A model generated the notes under the pieces. That model had not been told where the DNA came from, searched no databases, and worked only from the letters and a program-made list of their open reading frames with translations. Positions 8,605 through 16,939 of a stretch of 32,301 nucleotides of DNA are shown here, piece after piece. Every line of letters starts with the position of its first letter. Positions within the stretch are counted from its first letter, which is position 1. Origin of the DNA: Oscillospiraceae bacterium (GTDB taxonomy: Bacteria; Bacillota; Clostridia; Oscillospirales; Oscillospiraceae). The stretch lies in contig CADAPH010000022.1 of NCBI GenBank assembly GCA_902789745.1, positions 1-32,301 of the forward strand, written 5' to 3'. The position numbers were made by a program, and so were the translations under genes.

Positions 8605-9687
8605 TCATATACGGATGAGTGCTGAGAACAAGCGGAGCGCCGCGTCGGTGACCTCGTCGTGCCATCGGTAATCCGGGGTGTGGAGCCCGGCGGCTTCCTC
8701 GCCCGCGCCGATCCCGCAGAAGAAGGCGGGGCATCGCGCGCCGTAGCGTCCGAAATCCTCCGACCAGCGGAAGGGCTCCGCGGGGGTCATGGTTGAAAGT
8801 CCGGCTTTCTGCGCCGCGGCTTCGACCTTCCCATAGAGCGCCGGGGCGTTGACCGTGGCGGGAAAGACGTCCTGCTCCGAAACCGAGAGCCTGATCCCGG
8901 CCTTGTCGGTGAGCGTTCCGGCCGTCTCCGTGCAGAGCCTGACGAGCTTTTCAAGATCCGCGTCGTACCAGGCCCGCAGCGTCAGGTCGATCTCCCCGCT
9001 GCCCGCCGCGACCCCGAAGGAGCGGGAGCCTGCCGTGAAGCACACGGGCGTCGCGAGCACCAGGCCGGCGTAGTTTTTCGGATCGGTCAGCGCCTGCCAG
9101 CTTTCAAAGAAGGCCGCCATCGGGAAGATGGGGTTGCGCCCGTTTTCCGGGTGGGCCGCGTGGGTCTGACAGCCCTCAAAGCGGAGGATCAGGCCCTTGG
9201 AGGCGCAGGCGAAGGTGTCGTGCAGCAGCAAGACCGTCCCCGCCGGGAATCCCGGACAGTTGTGGAAGCCGTAGATTGCGTCGATCTTCTCTCTGTTGAA
9301 GATCTCGCAGCATTCCGCGCCCCCCGCGCCGGTCTCTTCGGCGTGCTGGAAGAGGAAGAAGAGGTTTTTGCCGAGCTTCTCTCCCTTGATTGACGCCGCC
9401 AGCGCCGCCATGACGGAGGAATGTCCGTCATGCCCGCAGCCGTGGAAGGGTTTGCCGTCGGCGCCCGTGACCGCGTCCATGTCGGCCCGGAGGGCGACGC
9501 CCTCTTCGGCGTCATCCTCGCGGTGCGCCGCGTAAAACCATTTGCCGCAGTCGATGATCTCCAGGTCGCTCTCGGCGTTCAGAAATTCGATCAGGGCTTT
9601 TTTGGTTTCCCGCTCACAGCCGGAGGCTTCGGGGATCCGGTGCAGCTTCCTTTGCAGGTCTATCGCTTTTTGGATCGTCGCTTCCAT
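8605..9687 (-). CDS. M20D family metal-dependent amidohydrolase (N-acyl-amino acid hydrolase-like)
   Basis: A 360-residue cytoplasmic hydrolase of the M20D group, which removes acyl or aminoacyl groups from amino acids and small conjugates. The metal-site residues are visible: Cys84/His86/His89 in HGCGHDGH (82-89), Glu117/Glu118 in QHAEE, and the C-terminal His in LHTPDY. LRADMDAV (67-74) is also typical. The dimerisation (lid) domain fills about residues 165-275. No signal peptide is seen. It lies between argH and the importer genes, 21 bp after argH, so it is very likely co-transcribed. That placement suggests it releases an arginine-pathway amino acid from an imported acylated form; N-acetylornithine, N-acetylcitrulline or an aminobenzoyl-like conjugate are all possible. 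Substrate is inference only. Confidence 0.88.
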   Translation of the reverse strand: MEATIQKAIDLQRKLHRIPEASGCERETKKALIEFLNAESDLEIIDCGKWFYAAHREDDAEEGVALRADMDAVTGADGKPFHGCGHDGHSSVMAALAASIKGEKLGKNLFFLFQHAEETGAGGAECCEIFNREKIDAIYGFHNCPGFPAGTVLLLHDTFACASKGLILRFEGCQTHAAHPENGRNPIFPMAAFFESWQALTDPKNYAGLVLATPVCFTAGSRSFGVAAGSGEIDLTLRAWYDADLEKLVRLCTETAGTLTDKAGIRLSVSEQDVFPATVNAPALYGKVEAAAQKAGLSTMTPAEPFRWSEDFGRYGARCPAFFCGIGAGEEAAGLHTPDYRWHDEVTDAALRLFSALIRI

Positions 9688-9708
9688 GTCATCTTGATCC
9701 CTCCCCTG

Positions 9709-11085
<1,377 letters not shown>

Positions 11086-11099
11086 TACACGTTCCTCTC

Positions 11100-11250
11100 A
11101 TTTTCACGGAGTGAAAATCATTTTAATTCGTTTTTCGCGGGGGTGTGTACCTCGCGAAAAACTCTTCTCAGCCTGCAAGTGTGCGAGCGTCCCCCGCAAG
11201 CGAGTGCGCGCAGCAGGCTGCAATCTCATCAAAATGCTTGCATTTTGATG
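11100..11250. other. Array of four hairpins between argG and argH
   Basis: Four separate inverted repeats fill the gap. They are 11100-11118 (8-bp stem), 11130-11162 (10-bp stem, TTTTTCGCG with CGCGAAAAA), 11169-11220 (8-bp outer stem CAGCCTGC/GCAGGCTG around a GC-rich core) and 11227-11250 (11-bp stem CATCAAAATGC, ending 1 bp before the argG stop). The core of the third contains CGTCCCCCGCAAGC, also found in repeat family A. No good U-tract follows any of them on the minus strand. They may tune relative argG and argH expression or mRNA decay. Confidence 0.7.
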
Positions 11251-11251
11251 A

Positions 11252-12472
<1,221 letters not shown>

Positions 12473-12515
12473 TTTATATGCCTCCGAAGCGTTTATTATT
12501 CGTTTGATGTGTATA

Positions 12516-12544
12516 CTTATACTCCACTCTCCCATGAAAGTCAA
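12516..12544 (-). promoter_or_regulatory. Sigma-A promoter of argG
   Basis: On the minus strand: -35 TTGACT (12539-12544), 17-bp spacer, -10 TATAAG (12516-12521). The predicted start point leaves a leader of about 35 nt to argG. Confidence 0.8.
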
Positions 12545-12545
12545 G

Positions 12546-12575
12546 TGAATATTCATTCTCGGAATGAATTCATTC
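12546..12575. promoter_or_regulatory. ArgR/AhrC-like operator upstream of argG
   Basis: Immediately upstream of the -35 box lie a perfect 10-bp palindrome TGAATATTCA (12546-12555) and a perfect 14-bp palindrome GAATGAATTCATTC (12562-12575). Their centres are 18 bp apart. TGAAT/ATTCA half-sites match the known ARG box half-sites of ArgR/AhrC (TGAAT-N4-ATTCA), but here the half-sites are closer together than in the classical box. Arginine-dependent repression is therefore inferred, not shown. Confidence 0.6.
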
Positions 12576-12641
12576 AAACTGCCCAGCCGCGCAGCTCCGT
12601 CCCGCTCCGTTTTTGTGCGTTTTCAGGGAAGATGTACGGGC

Positions 12642-12670
12642 TTGCGCTCCGCTCGTTTTTCCCGTACAAT
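12642..12670 (+). promoter_or_regulatory. Possible promoter of the DUF4349 lipoprotein gene
   Basis: TTGCGC (12642-12647), 17-bp spacer, TACAAT (12665-12670). It lies between 7-bp inverted repeats GTACGGG (12634-12640) and CCCGTAC (12661-12667), so it may instead be part of a hairpin. No better site with correct spacing was found before 12794. Confidence 0.35.
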
Positions 12671-12793
12671 ATAAAATACCAAAATTGACAAAAGATTCCT
12701 CCCAAACGGGAACAAATCGGCGTTCTCTGCGTCAGAAAAAGCGAAGACGGTATTCATACATCCTATACAATATAATATACGGAGGTCACGACC

Positions 12794-13849
12794 ATGAATC
12801 TGAAACGTTCCCTTGTGCTCCTGCTCACCCTTGTGATGTGCCTGTCCCTCTGCGCCTGCGGCAGCGCCAACACCGGCACCTCAGCCGCAAAGCAATCTTA
12901 CGGCTACGAGATGAACGTCGCGCCGGCTCCGATGCCGGAGGCCGCCTATGACATGGCCTACGAGGGGGCGGGCTTCGCCGCGATGAATACCGCCGCGAGA
13001 TCCGTGGGCGGCGCGAAGGCCGAAACCGCGGACGTGCCCGCGGAAAACCCTGAGAAGATCATCTACTCCGGCGACGCCACCGTGGAGACAACGGAGTTTG
13101 ACAAGAGCGTCGCGGCGCTTGAGGCGATGATCGAGAAGGAGGGCGGCTTTATCGAGTCCAGCTCTGTCAACGGCAGCAACTATTATGACAGCTCCCGCGG
13201 CTATGCCTCCAAGCGCAGCGCAAGCTACACCCTGCGCATCCCGAGCGCGAAGTTCAATACGCTCATGTCCTCTCTCTCCGACATCGGCAACGTCCCCTAT
13301 ACCCACACCTACACGGAAAACGTCACCGCCCAGTACTACGACACCCAGGCGCGGCTGAACGCGCTGCAGGCGCAGGAGACGCGGCTGATCGAGATGCTGA
13401 AGATCGCCGAGACGGTGGAGAATATCATCACCATCGAGGACAAGCTCAGCGACGTGCGCTACCGCATCGACTCCCTGCAGTCCAGCCTCAACAACTGGGA
13501 TCGCAAGGTTGCCTACAGCACCCTGAACGTCACGGTCAAGGAGGTACAGGTCTACACACCCGAGACCGTCACAAAGCTCAGCTACGGGCAGAAGCTCTGG
13601 CGCACCTTCACCGACGCGCTGGAGAACACCGGAGAGTTTTTCAAGGACCTTCTTCTCTTCCTTGTCTCCGCCATTCCGACGCTGGTGATCCTGGCCGTCC
13701 TGTTCTTTGTTTTCCGCCCGCTCATCCGGAAGCTGCACGCGAACGCCAAAGCCCGCCGGGACGCGCGCAAAACCGCAAGGGCCGCAAAGAAGGCAGAAAA
13801 AACCGCCGCGATCCAGGACGCAAAGATCGAGGCGGATGAGGTGAAATAA
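12794..13849 (+). CDS. DUF4349 domain lipoprotein
   Basis: 351-residue exported protein of unknown function. A lipoprotein signal peptide ends in LSLCAC, so the mature protein is probably lipid-anchored at that Cys. Residues ~85-260 match the DUF4349 pattern: a strand-rich part (IIYSGDATVETTEFDKSVAALEAMI), a central YTLRIPSAKF-NTLMSSLSDIG segment, then a long helix with coiled-coil character (LNALQAQETRLIEMLKIAET). One transmembrane helix follows at about 290-312 and a short Lys/Arg/Ala-rich cytoplasmic tail ends the protein. GGAGG lies 8 bp before the start. It is a lone gene between oppositely oriented units. DUF4349 proteins occur widely in Firmicutes; no reaction is known to me. Confidence 0.85.
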   Translation: MNLKRSLVLLLTLVMCLSLCACGSANTGTSAAKQSYGYEMNVAPAPMPEAAYDMAYEGAGFAAMNTAARSVGGAKAETADVPAENPEKIIYSGDATVETTEFDKSVAALEAMIEKEGGFIESSSVNGSNYYDSSRGYASKRSASYTLRIPSAKFNTLMSSLSDIGNVPYTHTYTENVTAQYYDTQARLNALQAQETRLIEMLKIAETVENIITIEDKLSDVRYRIDSLQSSLNNWDRKVAYSTLNVTVKEVQVYTPETVTKLSYGQKLWRTFTDALENTGEFFKDLLLFLVSAIPTLVILAVLFFVFRPLIRKLHANAKARRDARKTARAAKKAEKTAAIQDAKIEADEVK

Positions 13850-13858
13850 AGTGTATTG

Positions 13859-13899
13859 AAAAATGCAGGGGGGTCGATCCCCGGAGCGACCCTCCTGCA
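13859..13899 (-). terminator. Terminator of trxB-yihY operon
   Basis: A 13-bp stem with one G-T pair (13864-13876 with 13887-13899), 24 bp after the yihY stop. Read on the minus strand it is followed by TTTTTC (13858-13863). On the plus strand the flanking bases are A, so it should not stop the DUF4349 transcript efficiently. Confidence 0.8.
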
Positions 13900-13922
13900 A
13901 AAAGCGATGCTTCTTCCTGCGC

Positions 13923-14780
13923 CTATGCTTCCTCTCGCTCCTCTGCTTCTCTCCGGCGGTTCAGGGCCTCGTTGAGGGCCGCGCCGTAGAAGAAGATCAT
14001 CACGATCGCCTTGAGCCACATCGCGGCCAGAAAGATCGCGGCGAGGGAGCCGTACAGGGACGACGCCTGCCAGAAGCGCTGGATGAAGATTTCAAACAAC
14101 CGGGAGAAGACCAGCCACAGCACCGTCGTAAACAAGGTTCCGGGAAGCTGACAGCGCGGCTTTTGCCGCTCGCCCTGGAGATGGGTATAGGCCAGCAGGA
14201 TGACCACCGCCATGACGATCGCGGTGATGAGGCCGCTGTACTCCATGAATTCCAGGAGCCTGCCCGCGACGTCCGGGATGTTGAGCCAGCGGTTGACGGC
14301 GGCAATCAGATCCTCAATGGAGCCGCGCAGCACCCGGAAAATGAGCAGCGCCGGAATGAGCGCGATGAAAACCAGCGTATACAGAAGCGCCGCCACCCGC
14401 CTCTTGATGAAGGAGCCGCTGCTGCCGTTGATCTTGCACAGGCCCATCTGCAGGGCGTTGACGCCGTTGGAGGCCGACCACAGCGAGGCGATCGCCGAGA
14501 CCGAGACCGCGAGCGTGCCCGCCTGGCGGTCGACGTTGGCGATGATGTTGTGCAGGAGACTGCGCAGCTCCTGAATGCCCGGCAGGATCTCCAGCAGGAT
14601 CGCCTCAAGATGCTGGAGGCTCACATCCGGCAGGATGTTCACGAGACCGATCACCAGCGTCAGCAGCGGCACCATCGCCATCAGAATATAGAGCGTGGCA
14701 TAGCCCGCGTAGACGGACATTTCATTGTCCGTATAGACCTTGAGGGTCTCCGTGATCAGGTTCTGCTTTTTCTTCCCCAT
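13923..14780 (-). CDS. YihY/BrkB family membrane protein
   Basis: 285-residue integral membrane protein of the YihY/UPF0761 family (once linked to 'ribonuclease BN' by mistake). About six hydrophobic segments are visible: near 27-50, 85-105, 130-150, 185-205, 210-235 and 242-265. Family marks are ALAVSVSAIASLWSASNGVNALQMGLCKI-like text at 88-118 and SLYGSLAAIFLAAMWL near 240. Function in the cell is not established for the family. It starts 6 bp after the trxB stop, so the two are co-transcribed and probably co-translated; a redox link is only suggested by that position. Confidence 0.88.
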   Translation of the reverse strand: MGKKKQNLITETLKVYTDNEMSVYAGYATLYILMAMVPLLTLVIGLVNILPDVSLQHLEAILLEILPGIQELRSLLHNIIANVDRQAGTLAVSVSAIASLWSASNGVNALQMGLCKINGSSGSFIKRRVAALLYTLVFIALIPALLIFRVLRGSIEDLIAAVNRWLNIPDVAGRLLEFMEYSGLITAIVMAVVILLAYTHLQGERQKPRCQLPGTLFTTVLWLVFSRLFEIFIQRFWQASSLYGSLAAIFLAAMWLKAIVMIFFYGAALNEALNRRREAEEREEA

Positions 14781-14786
14781 ATCTCT

Positions 14787-15695
14787 TTATCCTTCGAGCC
14801 AGCGGCAGGCCGCCAGCGCCGCGACCGCCCCGTCGGCTGCCGCGGTGGTGAGCTGGCGCACGGCCTTCGCCCGGCAGTCGCCGGCGGCGAAGACGCCCGC
14901 GCTCTTCGTCAGACAGTCCTCCTTGGCGTCCGCGTAGCCCGCCTCGTCCAGCGCCATGAGATCGGCAAAGATCCCGTTGTCGGGCCGGTGGCCGACCGCG
15001 ACGAAGAGACCGGCGACCGGAAGCTCCCGCCGCGCGCCCGCCTGCTCGATCACAAGACCGGAAAGCTCTGCCTCTCCCAGCAGCTCCGCAACGCGGGCGT
15101 TGAGGAGAAACGTGACGTTCTCGCGCTTTTCCAGCGCCTCGACCAGCTTCTGCTCCCCGCGGAAGGAATCGCGCCGGTGAATGAGGGTCACATGTCTGCA
15201 CTTCTCGCTCAGCAGCAGCGCGTCCTGCAGGGCGGCGTTGCCTCCGCCGCAGACGGCCACGTCCTGTCCGGCGAAGAAGGCCCCGTCGCACACGGCACAG
15301 TAGCAGACCCCATTGCCGATCAGCTCTTCCTCTCTCGCGACGCCGAGCATGCGAGGTCTTGCGCCGACGGCGGCGATCAGCGCGCGGCCCTGAAATTCCG
15401 CGCCAGATTCGCAGCGCACCGTTTTCACGCCATCAGCATCGACCGAGACGGCGACAGCCTCGTCCAGCTCGACCTCCGCGCCCTGCTCCATGGCCTGTTC
15501 CAGAAAGCGGTCGCCCAGCGCCGCGCCGGAAATCGACACAAAGCCGGGGTAATTCTCCACCTTCGGGCTCCAGGTGATCTGCCCGCCGAAGGCGTTTTTT
15601 TCGATCACCAGCACGCTCTTTCCCGCGCGCCTGGCGTATGTTGCGGCGGTCAGCCCCGCGGGGCCCCCGCCGATGATGAGAATATCGTAAAGCAT
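14787..15695 (-). CDS. trxB: Thioredoxin reductase (NADPH)
   Basis: A 302-residue cytoplasmic flavoenzyme that passes electrons from NADPH to thioredoxin. FAD loop GGGPAGL (9-15), redox motif CAVC (133-136) followed by Asp137 (the common form is CATC), NADPH-binding GGGNAA (150-155) with HRRDSFRG (173-180), and the FAD-contact motif AGDCRAK near the C-terminus are all present. Length is normal. It leads a two-gene operon with yihY. A perfect 16-bp palindrome overlaps its -10 box, so a repressor or redox sensor may control it. No thioredoxin gene is nearby; the glutaredoxin-like tail of NrdD in the neighbouring operon is a possible but unproven client. Confidence 0.95.
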   Translation of the reverse strand: MLYDILIIGGGPAGLTAATYARRAGKSVLVIEKNAFGGQITWSPKVENYPGFVSISGAALGDRFLEQAMEQGAEVELDEAVAVSVDADGVKTVRCESGAEFQGRALIAAVGARPRMLGVAREEELIGNGVCYCAVCDGAFFAGQDVAVCGGGNAALQDALLLSEKCRHVTLIHRRDSFRGEQKLVEALEKRENVTFLLNARVAELLGEAELSGLVIEQAGARRELPVAGLFVAVGHRPDNGIFADLMALDEAGYADAKEDCLTKSAGVFAAGDCRAKAVRQLTTAAADGAVAALAACRWLEG

Positions 15696-15718
15696 AAATC
15701 TGCGTCCCTTTCAATATG

Positions 15719-15759
15719 ATACTTGTACAAGTATAACACATGCGAGACGGCAAAGTCTA
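15719..15759 (-). promoter_or_regulatory. trxB promoter with overlapping 16-bp palindromic operator
   Basis: On the minus strand: -35 TAGACT (15754-15759), 18-bp spacer, -10 TATACT (15730-15735). A perfect palindrome ATACTTGTACAAGTAT (15719-15734) overlaps the -10 and the start point. Such placement fits a repressor site, for example of the GntR, MarR or TetR type; the regulator cannot be named. Confidence 0.65.
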
Positions 15760-15789
15760 TCCCGGGGGAAAGAATTTCTCTCCGAACCC

Positions 15790-15818
15790 TTGTTTTTTTC
15801 GCCGCGATGTGCTATAAT
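15790..15818 (+). promoter_or_regulatory. Sigma-A promoter of the DUF975 gene
   Basis: -35 TTGTTT (15790-15795), 17-bp spacer, consensus -10 TATAAT (15813-15818); AAGGAGG follows at about 15837 before the ATG at 15852. Confidence 0.8.
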
Positions 15819-15851
15819 ACGCCATAGTTTACATAAAAAGGAGGCTTCCCT

Positions 15852-16730
15852 ATGTGGGACAGAAAAGAATTAAAAGCAAGAGGCAAGGCAGCCTTTAAGG
15901 CCAACTACTGGAAGTGCGTGCTGGTGGCCCTGCTGCTGGTCGTCCTTGTCGGCGGCTCCGCGTTTTCGACCAGCCGCACCACCACCAACCAGATCGAGGA
16001 CGCAAGCACTCCGACGCAAGCGCCGGCCTCAGTTGACACCGATACGGTCGACGTCCAGTTTGAAAACGGCATCTTCACGGTCAACGGCCAGACCTATGAC
16101 AACGTGCAGGACGCCATCACCGCCATCGGCGAGGCTGCCGATGCAAAGCCCGAGGATATTGAAAAGGCGAAAGAGCTGGTCAACGCGATCGAGGCGAATC
16201 CCGAAGAGGCCAAGGCGGCGATTCTCATGCTCGGCGCCGCGGTGATCGGCGTTGTGCTGATCGTTTTGCTGGTGACCTCTCTGGTTCGTATCTTTGTTAC
16301 CAATCCCATCGAGGTCGGCTGCCAGAACTTCTTCGTCCGCAACAGCGAAGCTCCCGCGGAGCTCGGCGAGATCAAGTGCGGCTTCCACCCCTACTGGCGC
16401 AATGTCGGCGCGATGCTTCTGCGCGGTCTCTTCCTCTTCCTGTGGACGCTGCTGTTCATCGTCCCCGGCATTATCAAGGCGTACTCCTACCGCATGGTGC
16501 CCTACATCCTGGCTGACGATCCGACGATCAGCGGCATGGACGCCATCACCCTTTCCCGCCGGATGATGGATGGGCAGAAGTGGAACGCCTTTGTGCTCGA
16601 TCTGTCCTTCATCGGCTGGTTCCTGCTCTCGGCTGTGACCCTGGGTCTCGTGGGCATTTTCTACACCAACCCCTATGTCTACGCCACCCACGCAGAGCTC
16701 TACCAGACCCTCAAGGCGCAGATGAAGTGA
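15852..16730 (+). CDS. DUF975 family membrane protein
   Basis: 292 residues. The N-terminus RKELKARGKAAFKANYWKCVL is typical of DUF975 proteins, followed by a first membrane segment (about 21-38). A soluble insert (about 40-118, acidic, probably outside the membrane) precedes further membrane segments near 122-150, 190-215 and 248-275. The C-terminal mark is IKAYSYRMVPYILADDP, then SRRMMDGQKWNAFVLDLSFIGW. Function is unknown; the family is common in Firmicutes. The gene stands alone with its own promoter and a strong terminator, and lies head to head with the trxB operon. Confidence 0.85.
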   Translation: MWDRKELKARGKAAFKANYWKCVLVALLLVVLVGGSAFSTSRTTTNQIEDASTPTQAPASVDTDTVDVQFENGIFTVNGQTYDNVQDAITAIGEAADAKPEDIEKAKELVNAIEANPEEAKAAILMLGAAVIGVVLIVLLVTSLVRIFVTNPIEVGCQNFFVRNSEAPAELGEIKCGFHPYWRNVGAMLLRGLFLFLWTLLFIVPGIIKAYSYRMVPYILADDPTISGMDAITLSRRMMDGQKWNAFVLDLSFIGWFLLSAVTLGLVGIFYTNPYVYATHAELYQTLKAQMK

Positions 16731-16750
16731 TCGCAGCTACATATTTTTCA

Positions 16751-16784
16751 CGGCAGGCATGGAAACATGCCTGCCGCATTTTTT
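16751..16784 (+). terminator. Rho-independent terminator of the DUF975 gene
   Basis: A perfect 11-bp stem (16751-16761 with 16766-16776), GAAA tetraloop, then CA and six T (16779-16784). This is the clearest terminator in the window. Confidence 0.92.
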
Positions 16785-16792
16785 CTCCGGAG

Positions 16793-16931
16793 AAACGGAT
16801 TGCCACACCAGTGACGTCGGTCACTGGTTCGCAATGACGGACTTGACGCTTCCCGCGCCGTGGAGAATGCCGCAGCAGGCTTCCCGCTTGTCATTGCGAA
16901 CCAGCGCGCACGCTGGTGTGGCAATCCGTTT
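16793..16931. repeat. Inverted-repeat element family B, copy 1
   Basis: 139 bp with perfect 19-bp terminal inverted repeats (AAACGGATTGCCACACCAG). Inside each end is a small hairpin (CAGTGACGTCGGTCACTG on the left) and the segment CTGGTTCGCAATGAC. It has no reading frame. It lies 8 bp after the nrdD stop codon. Its pattern is that of a MITE or REP-like element; a second copy lies at 20512-20648 in the same orientation. Confidence 0.88.
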
Positions 16932-16939
16932 TTATTGTA

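Noticed and set aside
12473..12577. Longer argG start at 12577
   Set aside because: It would place the promoter and operator inside the coding region; the downstream ATG has GGAGG at the right distance.
16751..16931. CRISPR array suggested by repeated GCCACACCAG units
   Set aside because: There are only two terminal inverted copies per element, no regular spacers and no cas genes.
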